From positions 62,001 through 126,000 of the forward strand of contig NC_022549.1 of assembly GCF_000967915.1 (NCBI RefSeq): a DNA stretch of 64,000 bases, read 5' to 3'. Positions 37,384-46,824 of this stretch are shown here, one piece after another. The position numbers and the translations under genes are program-made. Origin of the DNA: Paracholeplasma brassicae (lineage in GTDB: Bacteria > Bacillota_I > Bacilli_A > Acholeplasmatales > UBA5453). The notes beneath the pieces were generated by a model. It was not told the DNA's origin. It saw only the letters and a program-made list of their open reading frames with translations, and did not search any database. How positions within the stretch are numbered: the first letter of the stretch is position 1; each line of letters starts with the position of its first letter.

Positions 37384-38571
37384 GTGAAGAAAGCATACAT
37401 TAGTATTAATAATTTTTTAATTGGAGGGGTAGAAACTTCACTCGTTTCATTCATTAATATCCTAATGAAAGATTATGATGTTACTTTAGAAATTTTAGGT
37501 AAGTATGATGAAAACATGATTCGACGCTTAGATAAGAGTATTAAATTAAGGTTCCCCAACAAGAGTATTAGAAAATATGTTGATTTGGAAGGTACACATC
37601 GCAAGAATACTAAAGGACTAAGCGATATTATTTTAAAAATCGTTTTTTATATCACTAATAAAATAAAACTATCTAAGTTGCTGTATTTGGCAATATCATT
37701 TAGGCAGAAAGATGAAATTTATTATGACCTTGCGATATCCTACACAGGACGACCAGGCATTTGGGATTACCTTTTATTATCGACAATAAAATCAAGACTG
37801 TATTTATCGTGGATCCATAACGATCCGAATAAATTAGGTATCAAGTCACACCACTACAAAGTATACTATTCTAAATATGATATTATTTTGTGTGTCTCAA
37901 TGGATTCTCTTAATAAAATTAAGAAAATTTTATTAAAAATGACATCTCTAAATTTCAAATTCTCTATAATACAGTTGATTATGAAAGATTATCTGCGATG
38001 TCTAAATAAAAAAATTATAGAACATGATTCTAATGTTTTTACAATACTCACGGTAGCCCGTATCCAAAATTCATCTAAAAGAATAGATAGAATTGTCGAT
38101 GTAGCTTCTATGCTTATAGATAACAATATTACATCATTTAAATGGTATGTTCTGGGTGATGGTCCAGATTATGAGGAAATACTTAATCAGGTAAGGAATA
38201 GGAATTTAAAGAATTACTTGATATTTAAGGGGAGCTGTGACAATCCTTACCCGTATTTCAAAAATGCAGACTTATTTGTATTGACATCAGATTATGAAGG
38301 TTTGCCTGTAGTCCTTATGGAAGCAAGACATTTTAAATTACCGATATTGACAACTAATATTGACTCAGCTTCGGAAATGGTTAATCATATGATCGATGGA
38401 GTGATTTCTGAAAAAAATGTTGTGAATTTGTATGAATGGATTAAGAAAATAATCACAGAACCTGATTTTTATGGAATAATTAGACAAAATTCATTAACTC
38501 ATAAAGGTTACAACAATAACGATTTGTCTGAGTTCCATAAAATAATAAGAGGACTATCAAATGAGGAATAG
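37384..38571 (+). CDS. Glycosyltransferase family 4
   Basis: A 395-residue GT-B enzyme with a GTG start behind AGAGGG. It has GGVETSLVSF near the start, a FTILTVARIQNSSKRIDR segment (near 220) and ADLFVLTSDYEGLPVVLMEA (near 297), which is the nucleotide-sugar EX7E region. It overlaps the flippase gene by 11 bases. Acceptor and donor are unknown. Confidence 0.85.
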   Translation: MKKAYISINNFLIGGVETSLVSFINILMKDYDVTLEILGKYDENMIRRLDKSIKLRFPNKSIRKYVDLEGTHRKNTKGLSDIILKIVFYITNKIKLSKLLYLAISFRQKDEIYYDLAISYTGRPGIWDYLLLSTIKSRLYLSWIHNDPNKLGIKSHHYKVYYSKYDIILCVSMDSLNKIKKILLKMTSLNFKFSIIQLIMKDYLRCLNKKIIEHDSNVFTILTVARIQNSSKRIDRIVDVASMLIDNNITSFKWYVLGDGPDYEEILNQVRNRNLKNYLIFKGSCDNPYPYFKNADLFVLTSDYEGLPVVLMEARHFKLPILTTNIDSASEMVNHMIDGVISEKNVVNLYEWIKKIITEPDFYGIIRQNSLTHKGYNNNDLSEFHKIIRGLSNEE

Positions 38572-40062
38572 GTCAGTTCTTTTATCTATGATGTCATCAG
38601 TAATTTATCAGATTGCAGTTTTGGTATCGAACTTTATTGTTGTTAGACTTATTATCGTTTATTATGGTTCAAAAACAAACGGGTTAAATAATACTTTCAT
38701 AAACATAATTAATTATTTAAGTATTATAGAAGCGGGAATTGCCTTATCAGCGACATATAAACTATATCATCCACTAGTACATAATGATTGGCCTTCTATA
38801 AATTTGATCCTTTCAACAGCTAAAAGGTTATATAAATCAACAGCGATAATTTTTATGTTTATTGTTATTATTGTAGCAATAATATATCCACTATTCATTG
38901 ATTATACAGGGATTGGATTTAGTCCAACGTATCTAATATTGATACTTGGGTTTAGTAGTATTTTAGAATATACATTAAATGGACATTTTCGTGTTTTGCT
39001 TATGTCTGACCAAAAGAGTTATGTTGTAAATAATATACAAACGTTTACTTTAATAATTTCAACAATAATTAAAATCCAACTCATTTTATCAGGCTTTATG
39101 TTCATTTATGTACAACTACTAAGTGCCATAGCAGTTTTGCTTAGGTATACAATCACAAAAGTATACATAAGAAGTAAATATAAATTATCTAACTACAATC
39201 TTAAACCACAAATGAATATTTTGAACGATAGATTTTCAATAATTGGTCATCAAATTTCGGGCCTAATTGTCTTTAATTCAGCACCTATACTGTTAACTTC
39301 TTTTTTAGGGTTAAACATTACAAGTGTCTATTCTGTATATGCTCTTGTATTCAATGCAATTGTTACAACATTATTCATGTTTTCTAAATCTTCAGTATCA
39401 AGCTTCGGGAATTTAATGATATCTGAAAATGACGAAAGAACTTCAAATGTTTTTGATATTTTTCAAAGTGTTTTTTTCACATTCGGTTTCTGGTTTTATT
39501 CTGTAACGGCATTCTTAATAATACCTTTCATTAAGTTATACACTAATGGGATAGATGACACTAATTATATTATTGAATATCTTGATGTATTTTTCATAGT
39601 AATTGGGATTCTGAATATGATTCGAATCCCATCAAATATACTTATTGAAGCAAAGGGACATTATGCTCAAACAAAAAATCGAGCATATTTAGAAGCTACT
39701 ATCAACTTAGTAGTATCGCTAATACTGATTAAACCATTAGGAATCTATTCTGTTATGGTTGGGTCGCTAGCATCTTTCACTTATCGAAGTATAGATATTA
39801 TATTGTATTCTAAAAAACATTTTTTTCAAAAAGACCACATACTAGTTTACTTTATCCTACTCAATCTGCGATATTTGTTGTTCTCTTGCTACTTAGTTTT
39901 ATTTTAAAACTAGAAATAATGACTTGGAATGATTGGATTTGGAAAGGATTTATCACAAGTTTTGCAGTAGGGTTAATTTACCTAACAATATTATTATTAA
40001 TGAAACCCAAAGCAATTATATACATAAAGAATAATTTTAAATTGAAAAAGGTGATAAAATGA
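38561..40062 (+). pseudogene. wzx: Wzx-type flippase gene with a C-terminal frameshift
   Basis: A polysaccharide-export flippase (MATE/MOP superfamily) with about 12 hydrophobic segments. The first 448 codons run to 39907. The expected last helix is in another frame (LEIMTWNDWIWKGFITSF, then a KPKAIIYIK tail) and ends at 40062. That stop overlaps the next gene's ATG (40059) as ATGA. One base has therefore been lost or gained near 39868. The shortened product might still be partly functional. It would move undecaprenyl-linked repeat units across the membrane for the Wzy-like polymerase. Confidence 0.75.
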
Positions 40063-41282
40063 TTAAACCTAGAACAATTCTTTTTATAACGTTAGACCCT
40101 ATCGAGAGTGGTTCCTCCGCGATGACAGTTAATAGAAATCTTATTAATTCACTAGTAAAAAAAGGATATATTATCGATGCTTTAACCATTAATACTGTTA
40201 ATGATGTTCAGCTAAATAATAGTATATTGACTAATAAGTTTCGTCATGTTTTCAGATTGCAACCAATAAATTTGAACCCATCAATCGGAAAAACTGGATT
40301 CAAAAGTTTTGTAAAAAAAGAATTAATAAAAATAGTTAAAAAAGTATATCAAAGTATATCTGTTTTTAATTACACAGTTTTTGCTGCGAAACGTATTAAG
40401 TTAGAAAGTGTAAATAACAACTCATATGATTATGTAATCAGTGTATCAGATCCGAAGACTTCACATATTGCTGCAAAAAAGCTCATTAGTAGTGGACTGT
40501 CTGTGAAGAAATGGATTCAAATATGGGGTGATCCGTTGTCTATTGATATTTCTAATAAGGTAATTACACCGAGATTAGTCTTAAAAAGAATTGAGTATAA
40601 TTTGATAAAGAATGCAGATCAAATTGTGTACGTTTCACCAAGTACATCAAAATATATGAAAAAGAATTTTGCCAAAATCGCTGAGAAAATTAGTTTTATT
40701 CCATTACCTCTAGACTTAGACGTTAACAATGACAAATTAGAATATTACAAAAAGGACACAATTCAATTTTCATACTTAGGTTCTTACCATTCCAGTATAA
40801 GAAATATTAAGCCTTTGTATGATTCATTTGATAATTTAATGAATGCAAAGCTTGTAATTGCTGGTCACTCGAATTTAACACTGTCATCAACGGCTAATAT
40901 TGATGTTATGCCAAATCAGTCACTATCAAAATTGAGAGAAATTGAAGATAAAACAGATGTTTATGTCGCTATTTTAAACAATTCTGGCACGCAGATACCC
41001 GGTAAATTATATTATTATGCAGGCACTAACAAACCTATAATGGTTCTATATCCTAAGAATACAGACCCATTTATTATTAATTACCTGGATCACTTTAAAC
41101 GATTTTGGCTAGTAAGATTTGATGAAATAGACAATTTTTATGTCCAATTTAGAGATGTAAAATCTTTGTATGTGGATAATTCAATAGTGATTAAAGTATT
41201 AAGTCCTGATGTAATAACTTCATATATCATGGAAGGAAAATCTTATAATTATAACGAAGAAGAGGGGATTAAATATGAGTAA
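40059..41282 (+). CDS. Glycosyltransferase (GT4-like)
   Basis: A 407-residue protein with a GT-B-like profile: RTILFITLDPIESGSSAM at the N-terminus, a YDYVISVSDPKTSHIAAK segment, WIQIWGDPLS, and C-terminal YVAILNNSGTQIPGKLYYYA. The classical EX7E box is weak, so the family assignment is less certain than for its neighbours. AAGGTG precedes the ATG. It overlaps the epimerase gene by 8 bases. Confidence 0.7.
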   Translation: MIKPRTILFITLDPIESGSSAMTVNRNLINSLVKKGYIIDALTINTVNDVQLNNSILTNKFRHVFRLQPINLNPSIGKTGFKSFVKKELIKIVKKVYQSISVFNYTVFAAKRIKLESVNNNSYDYVISVSDPKTSHIAAKKLISSGLSVKKWIQIWGDPLSIDISNKVITPRLVLKRIEYNLIKNADQIVYVSPSTSKYMKKNFAKIAEKISFIPLPLDLDVNNDKLEYYKKDTIQFSYLGSYHSSIRNIKPLYDSFDNLMNAKLVIAGHSNLTLSSTANIDVMPNQSLSKLREIEDKTDVYVAILNNSGTQIPGKLYYYAGTNKPIMVLYPKNTDPFIINYLDHFKRFWLVRFDEIDNFYVQFRDVKSLYVDNSIVIKVLSPDVITSYIMEGKSYNYNEEEGIKYE

Positions 41283-42372
41283 AGTTATGCTTGTTTTTGG
41301 TACAAGACCAGAAGCAATCAAAATGTGCCCATTAGTAAATGAGTTAAGAACAAGAGAGTCACTCAAAACAGTCGTTTGTGTTACTGGACAACATAGACAA
41401 ATGCTTGATCAAGTACTACACACTTTTGGTGTTGTACCTGATTATGATTTATCTATTATGAAAGACAAACAAACACTATTTGATGTAACAACAAATATAC
41501 TTAATCGAATAAAAGAAGTTTTAGAACAAGAAAGACCTGATGTAGTACTTGTACATGGAGATACAAGCACCACATTTGTGACTGCTTTAGCTTGTTTTTA
41601 TCTACAAATTCCGGTTGGTCATGTTGAAGCAGGATTAAGAACTCATAACATATACTCTCCTTATCCGGAGGAGTTTAATAGACAAGCAGTATCGATTATT
41701 TCTAAGTATAATTTTGCACCTACTGAAACAGCAAATCAAAACTTATTAAATGAAGGCAGAGAACAAGACTCTATTTATGTTACAGGTAATACTGCTATCG
41801 ATGCATTAAAAACAACTGTAAGAGAAAACTATCATCATGAAATGCTAGATTGGGCAAAAGGATCAAGATTAATCATGATTACAGCTCACCGTAGAGAAAA
41901 TCTTGGCGAACCAATGAAACATATGTTCAATGCAATTAAACGTATCATTAATGAACATAACGATATTAAAGCTATCTATCCAATTCATATGAATCCAGTA
42001 GTAAGAGAAACTGCTAATAGTATTCTTGCAGATAATGATAGGATCAGAATCATCGATCCTTTAGAAGTCGTTGATTTTCATAACTTCTTAAATGCCTCAT
42101 ATTTAATTCTAACAGACAGTGGTGGTATTCAAGAAGAAGCACCATCATTAGGTAAACCAGTTCTTGTAATGAGAGATACCACAGAAAGACCAGAAGGTAT
42201 TTCAGCTGGCACACTCAAACTTGTAGGTACAGATGAAGAGACTATCTATAAAGCATTTAATCTATTATTAACAGATAAAGAAGAATATGAAAAGATGTCA
42301 AAAGCAAGTAACCCATATGGTGATGGCTTTGCATGTAAGAGAATTGCTGATATTTTAGAGGAAAAGTTATAA
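41275..42372 (+). CDS. wecB: Non-hydrolysing UDP-N-acetylglucosamine 2-epimerase
   Basis: A 365-residue enzyme with the family's FGTRPEAIKMCPL start, VHGDTSTTF, HVEAGLRT (near residue 117), ITAHRRENLG (near 197) and SGGIQEEAPSLGKPVLV (near 281). It interconverts UDP-GlcNAc and UDP-ManNAc, supplying ManNAc for the surface polysaccharide. It is the last gene of the locus and is followed by a strong hairpin. Confidence 0.93.
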   Translation: MSKVMLVFGTRPEAIKMCPLVNELRTRESLKTVVCVTGQHRQMLDQVLHTFGVVPDYDLSIMKDKQTLFDVTTNILNRIKEVLEQERPDVVLVHGDTSTTFVTALACFYLQIPVGHVEAGLRTHNIYSPYPEEFNRQAVSIISKYNFAPTETANQNLLNEGREQDSIYVTGNTAIDALKTTVRENYHHEMLDWAKGSRLIMITAHRRENLGEPMKHMFNAIKRIINEHNDIKAIYPIHMNPVVRETANSILADNDRIRIIDPLEVVDFHNFLNASYLILTDSGGIQEEAPSLGKPVLVMRDTTERPEGISAGTLKLVGTDEETIYKAFNLLLTDKEEYEKMSKASNPYGDGFACKRIADILEEKL

Positions 42373-42379
42373 TATTGAA

Positions 42380-42424
42380 AAACCAGCAAGTGCAGAGTTT
42401 ATCTAGGCACTTGCTGGTTTTATT
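42380..42424. terminator. Bidirectional terminator between wecB and the deoR-type gene
   Basis: A 14-bp stem (42380-42393 with 42407-42420) with a 13-base loop. It serves both converging genes; T runs lie on both strands. Confidence 0.85.
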
Positions 42425-43184
42425 ATGCAATCACTAACTGACAATCATTTTGTTCTAATAGTGTTATATACTCTTTTGTAGGCATTTGATCAGTGATTAA
42501 GATATCGATTTGATCAAAGTCACAGGTTTGGCTCATAAAGATCTTATTGAACTTTGTGTGGTCTGCTAATAAGATATGTATCTTAGAACGTTTTAACATT
42601 TCCCTTTTAATGGTACTTTGTTCATGGTTTGCTTCTGTAATACCATACTCTGAGATACCCCCACAAGAGAATATAGAGATGTTACAGTGATAGTTCTTTA
42701 TGTAGTCTATCGTATCAATCCCTAAGACTGAACTGGTGTTTGCGTTATAAACACCAGGGGTAATGTGTAAAGAGAATTTTAAGAGACTATTTGATAAGAC
42801 CAGGGCATTGTTAATGCCGTTGGTAATAAAGGTTAAATCTTTAAGGTTGGATAGTAGTGGTAACATATAACCAACTGTACTAGATGAATCAATAAAAATG
42901 GCATCGTTATTCTTAATAAAGTCTAAGCACCTTTGTGCGATGACTTTTTTTTCTTTGACGTTCTTTTGTGAGCGAATCAAAATGGATGACTCCATGTTTG
43001 ACGATTCAATCATGGAGGCGCCCCCGTGGGTGCGCTCAATTAAGCCTTTTTGATCTAGTTCGGTTAAATCACGTCTAAGGGTTGCTTCACTGATAAAGAG
43101 TAGATGAAGAAGCTCTTTGTTGGTGACTGTTTTTTTAGTGTTAATGATCTCAAGAATGCGTTTTTGTCTTTCTTTAATGTCCAT
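42423..43184 (-). CDS. DeoR-family repressor of the rhamnose operon
   Basis: A 253-residue regulator. The N-terminal winged helix is typical of DeoR (KERQKRILEIINTKKTV, LHLLFISEATLRRDLTELD, IERTHGGASM). The C-terminal sugar-phosphate-binding domain has FIDSSSTVGYML, TNGINNAL, and ADHTKFNK. It is divergent from rhaB and shares an operator-rich region of 140 bases with it, so a rhamnose-derived phosphate, such as rhamnulose-1-phosphate, is the likely inducer. The ligand is inferred from context. Confidence 0.85.
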   Translation of the reverse strand: MDIKERQKRILEIINTKKTVTNKELLHLLFISEATLRRDLTELDQKGLIERTHGGASMIESSNMESSILIRSQKNVKEKKVIAQRCLDFIKNNDAIFIDSSSTVGYMLPLLSNLKDLTFITNGINNALVLSNSLLKFSLHITPGVYNANTSSVLGIDTIDYIKNYHCNISIFSCGGISEYGITEANHEQSTIKREMLKRSKIHILLADHTKFNKIFMSQTCDFDQIDILITDQMPTKEYITLLEQNDCQLVIA

Positions 43185-43224
43185 GGGTCTCTCCTTATGA
43201 AAACGCTCAAAATAAAGCGCTATT

Positions 43225-43293
43225 GTGATTGTATTATAGAACTTTTGTGATTGAAAATCAACTATTCAATCAAAAGTTGACTTATTCAATCAC
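43225..43293. promoter_or_regulatory. DeoR-type operator cluster between repressor and rhaB
   Basis: Four related half-sites: GTGATTG (43225), GTGATTGAA (43247), TTCAATCAA (43265) and TTCAATCAC (43285). They form two nested inverted pairs that cover both divergent promoters. Confidence 0.7.
43233..43261 (-). promoter_or_regulatory. Promoter of the DeoR-family repressor gene
   Basis: On the minus strand TTGATT (43261-43256) and TATAAT (43238-43233) are 17 bases apart and overlap the GTGATTG repeats. Confidence 0.7.
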
Positions 43294-43306
43294 TAAATGA
43301 TATCAT
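43277..43306 (+). promoter_or_regulatory. Promoter of the rhamnose operon
   Basis: TTGACT (43277-43282) and TATCAT (43301-43306) are separated by 18 bases, and a TTCAATCAC operator lies inside the spacer. It is the only clear promoter seen before the 20-kb gene series. Confidence 0.65.
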
Positions 43307-43326
43307 CAAGCTGCGAGGTAGATGGC

Positions 43327-44784
43327 ATGATTTCTAAATACTTATCAATCGATATTGGTGCCTCAAGTGGTAGGGCTGTGGTTGTCATTAAAGACAAACA
43401 AACCCTAAGACTCGATGAGGCTTACCGATTTAAAACTAAATCGTATGAAAAAGAAGGACTTCATTACTGGGATTTTAATGATGTATTTAAAGAAGTCGTC
43501 ACAGGGATTGAAAAAGCGTTCTTTTTACATGAAGATATTAAGTCGATTGGAATCGATACGTTTGGTGTCGATTATGGACGACTAGATCAGAACGGTACTC
43601 TGACAAGTGATCCTCTATGTTATCGTAACAAGCGTTTTATCGAATCATCTACGTTGTTTCATGAATCGTATTCGAAAGAAACACTATACAGTTTAACTGG
43701 TATACAGTACTTACCATTTAATACAATTTATCAGTTATACGATCATGCAAGGCATAATCAATTAAATAATTCAGAGACTATATTATTACTTCCTAATCTG
43801 ATTGGGTACTTCTTAACCGGAAACAAGCAAACCGAAGTCACAAATGCTTCAACCACTGCACTATATGATTCTAGAACAAATAGATTTGTTGAAACACTCT
43901 TTGAGGTAGACAAGCAAAAGGATTCATTTGCTTCACTTGTCAACCCAGGCGTGATTCTTGGTGAAACCCTAGAGACCTTTAACTTTCCAAAGACACCGGT
44001 CATTAACGTGTGTTCACACGACACTGCTAGTGCCTTTGTATCAACTAAGATACTTAAGAATCAAGCCTTGATCAGTTCTGGGACTTGGAGTTTGGTTGGC
44101 ACACTCTTATCTAAACCCAAACGAAGTAAAGAAGCACTTAGGTGTAACTTTACAAACGAACTAGGGTATTTAGGACAAACCAGGTTCCTAAAAAACATCA
44201 TGGGTATGTGGTTAATTAACGAATCAAGAAGTGAGTTAATGAAAAGTAATGAAGATCTCTCTTTTTTTGATTTAGAAAAGAAAGCGATTTCATCAGAACC
44301 TTTTCTAGCTTTTATTGATCCTGATGATGAAATATTCTTAACCAAAGGCAGTATGATAGAGCGTATGAGAACATACCTAGAAAAGACGAATCAAAACATT
44401 CCTATTAAGACTGAAGGGATGCTTCGAGTGATTTATGAAAGTCTAGCATTTAAATACCGATACACCATTGAACAACTAGAAAAAGTGCTTCAAAGACCAA
44501 TGGATGAGATACTCATCATTGGTGGAGGCAGTCAATCAAAATTATTAAATCAAATGACGGCGAATTTTTGTAAGAAACGAGTCATCACCGGTGCGGTTGA
44601 AGCAACCGTCCTTGGTAATTCAATCGTTCAGATGCATTATTTTAAAGAGATAAAGACAATCAAGAGTGGACAAACCTTAATTGAAAAATCATTTAAGGGG
44701 ACGGTTTATGAACCAACCGAATGTGAGGCTTGTGAAGAAGCCTACGAACGCTTTCTAAAACTAATTGAAGGGGATAAGTCATGA
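43327..44784 (+). CDS. rhaB: Rhamnulokinase
   Basis: A 485-residue FGGY-family kinase: LSIDIGASSGRAVV at the start, GIDTFGVDYGRLD (near 78), CSHDTASAFV (near 228) and IIGGGSQSKLLNQMTA near the C-terminus. It phosphorylates L-rhamnulose at O1. The ATG at 43327 has GAGGT seven bases upstream; an in-frame ATG at 43297 lies at the -10 box and is rejected. It is the first gene of the rhamnose operon and overlaps rhaA by ATGA. Confidence 0.93.
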   Translation: MISKYLSIDIGASSGRAVVVIKDKQTLRLDEAYRFKTKSYEKEGLHYWDFNDVFKEVVTGIEKAFFLHEDIKSIGIDTFGVDYGRLDQNGTLTSDPLCYRNKRFIESSTLFHESYSKETLYSLTGIQYLPFNTIYQLYDHARHNQLNNSETILLLPNLIGYFLTGNKQTEVTNASTTALYDSRTNRFVETLFEVDKQKDSFASLVNPGVILGETLETFNFPKTPVINVCSHDTASAFVSTKILKNQALISSGTWSLVGTLLSKPKRSKEALRCNFTNELGYLGQTRFLKNIMGMWLINESRSELMKSNEDLSFFDLEKKAISSEPFLAFIDPDDEIFLTKGSMIERMRTYLEKTNQNIPIKTEGMLRVIYESLAFKYRYTIEQLEKVLQRPMDEILIIGGGSQSKLLNQMTANFCKKRVITGAVEATVLGNSIVQMHYFKEIKTIKSGQTLIEKSFKGTVYEPTECEACEEAYERFLKLIEGDKS

Positions 44785-46007
44785 CAAATTATGAATTAGC
44801 AAGAAAAGCCTATCAAGAAATAGGTGTGGATACCGAAGAAGCGATTAATGCCTTAGGGAAAGTTAGACTATCCTTACAGTGCTGGCAAACCGATGATGTG
44901 AAAGGTTTTTTATTTAAAGACAATGCGTTAACTGGTGGGATTCAAGTCACGGGTAATTATATAGGACGGGCAAGAAACCCACAAGAAGTCAAAGATGACT
45001 TAAGTTTGGCCTTATCATTAATCCCAGGAAACCACAAAGTCAATCTTCATGCAATCTATGCCGATACAAATGAAGTCATTGACCTAGATCGAATTGAGCC
45101 AAGACATTTCAAGCCTTGGGTGGATTGGGCAAAAAAAGAACATATTGGACTAGACTTTAACCCGACGTGTTTTTCTCATAAGAAATCAAGTGATGGGTTT
45201 ACACTAAGTCATCCAGATCAAAACATTAGAGACTTTTGGATAAAACACTGCATACAAAGTAGAAAAATCGGGGCATACTTCCAAAAGGAATTAAAACAAC
45301 CCTCAGTCGTGAATTTATGGATTCCAGATGGGTTTAAAGACAATCCCTATGATTTAATCACACCGAGGGTGAGATTAAAAGAATCCCTTGATGAGATTTA
45401 TCAAGAAAAATTAGATGTAACAGATGTCATGGAGTCAAAACTATTTGGGATAGGTGCTGAAGCCTACACGGTAGGCTCTCATGAGTTTTATTTAAGTTAT
45501 GCACTCCTAAACAAGTTAGGTGTTTGTTTTGACACAGGACACTTTCATTTAACAGAGTCTGTGGCAGATAAGATTGCATCACTTAGTGTGTTTAATCAAA
45601 CACTCTTACTACATGTCTCAAGACCAGTTAGATGGGATTCAGACCATGTTGTAATATTTGATGATGAAACCAGTAAGATTGCACAAGTGCTAGTAAGAGG
45701 TAACTTACTAGATAAAGTGCATATTGGTTTTGACTTCTTTGATGCGTCAATCTCAAGAGTGAGTGCCTTAGTCATTGGGGCGAGATCATTTCAATTAGCA
45801 TTAATGAAAGCTTTACTAGAACCAAAAGAAGCACTAACAAGCATTGAGTTTAATAAAGATTACTCAAAACGTCTTTATTACCAAGAGATGTTAAAAGGAC
45901 TACCTTATGGTGTTGTCTATGATGAATTCTTAAAGCGTCATCACTGTGAGTCTCAACACACTTGGTTTGATAAAGTAAGGGCTTATGAAGAAAGATTGGA
46001 TAGGTAA
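44781..46007 (+). CDS. rhaA: L-rhamnose isomerase
   Basis: A 408-residue TIM-barrel isomerase that converts L-rhamnose to L-rhamnulose. It shows LSLQCWQTDDVKGF near residue 30, VNLHAIYAD, LDFNPTCFSH (near 131), WIPDGFKD and VCFDTGHFHLTE (near 250), with metal-binding Glu/Asp/His residues in family positions. The length fits RhaA. It overlaps rhaB by 4 bases and is followed directly by rhaD. Confidence 0.95.
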   Translation: MTNYELARKAYQEIGVDTEEAINALGKVRLSLQCWQTDDVKGFLFKDNALTGGIQVTGNYIGRARNPQEVKDDLSLALSLIPGNHKVNLHAIYADTNEVIDLDRIEPRHFKPWVDWAKKEHIGLDFNPTCFSHKKSSDGFTLSHPDQNIRDFWIKHCIQSRKIGAYFQKELKQPSVVNLWIPDGFKDNPYDLITPRVRLKESLDEIYQEKLDVTDVMESKLFGIGAEAYTVGSHEFYLSYALLNKLGVCFDTGHFHLTESVADKIASLSVFNQTLLLHVSRPVRWDSDHVVIFDDETSKIAQVLVRGNLLDKVHIGFDFFDASISRVSALVIGARSFQLALMKALLEPKEALTSIEFNKDYSKRLYYQEMLKGLPYGVVYDEFLKRHHCESQHTWFDKVRAYEERLDR

Positions 46008-46011
46008 ATAT

Positions 46012-46824
46012 ATGAATGAATTCTTAAAAGCGGATTTTATAAATGAAATTGGACGAACTGCTGATCAAATGTATCAAAATGGATGGCATGAACGTAACAG
46101 TGGTAATATTTCTTATTTACTGACGGGTAGTGAACTAGATTTAGTTAGAGACTTAAAAGGCATTAGAGTAATCGAACTTCAATGTGAAGTCAAAGACTTA
46201 GAAGGTAAATGCTTTGTTGTGACAGGCTCAGGTAAATACATTAAAAATATTTCAAGAGACCCGCTCTTAAACCTTGGGGTTATTCGGGTATTAAAGGGCG
46301 GCAAACAAGTCGAAATTTTAGGTGGTTTTAAGGATGGTGGTAGACCCACATCCGAATTAAGTACTCACCTACTCACACATCAAGAACGTTTAAGACAAGA
46401 TCAAGCACATAAAGTCGTCATTCACACCCATGCGACAAACATCATGGCAATGACGTTTGTTCATGAATTAAATGATCGTAGTTTCACAAGAAGCTTATGG
46501 CAGATGTGTACAGAATCGATTGTGGTATTTCCTGATGGGGTGGGTATCTTGCCTTGGATGTTATGTGGTAACGAACGTATTGGTTATAAAACAGCTGAAA
46601 AGATGAAGAACCATCGTTTAGTCGTTTGGGCAATGCATGGGGTGTTTGCCTCAGGTAGTTCACTTGATGACTGTTTTGGTTTAATTGAAACGGTTGAAAA
46701 ATCGGCTCAAATCTATTTGATGACCTTAGGTAAACAAATGGTTAATACGATTGAAGACTACCAGTTAAAAGAACTAGCAGAGACATTTGAAGTCAATTAT
46801 AAAAAGGAGTATCTAGATGTATGA
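46012..46824 (+). CDS. rhaD: Rhamnulose-1-phosphate aldolase
   Basis: A 270-residue class II aldolase. The N-terminal GWHERNSGNIS phosphate-binding motif (near residue 25), TGSGKYIKNI, HTHATNIMA (zinc ligands) and MHGVFASG (third His) are all present. It splits L-rhamnulose-1-phosphate into DHAP and L-lactaldehyde, so DHAP joins glycolysis as in the glp pathway nearby. The ATG at 46012 follows GGATAGG and gives the normal N-terminus; an in-frame ATG at 45985 inside rhaA is less likely. Its stop overlaps the next gene by ATGA. Confidence 0.93.
   Translation: MNEFLKADFINEIGRTADQMYQNGWHERNSGNISYLLTGSELDLVRDLKGIRVIELQCEVKDLEGKCFVVTGSGKYIKNISRDPLLNLGVIRVLKGGKQVEILGGFKDGGRPTSELSTHLLTHQERLRQDQAHKVVIHTHATNIMAMTFVHELNDRSFTRSLWQMCTESIVVFPDGVGILPWMLCGNERIGYKTAEKMKNHRLVVWAMHGVFASGSSLDDCFGLIETVEKSAQIYLMTLGKQMVNTIEDYQLKELAETFEVNYKKEYLDV

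Noticed and set aside
43198-43211. A catabolite-responsive element near the DeoR-family gene start
   Set aside because: TGAAAACGCTCAAA matches only the left half of the cre pattern, so the support is too weak to list.
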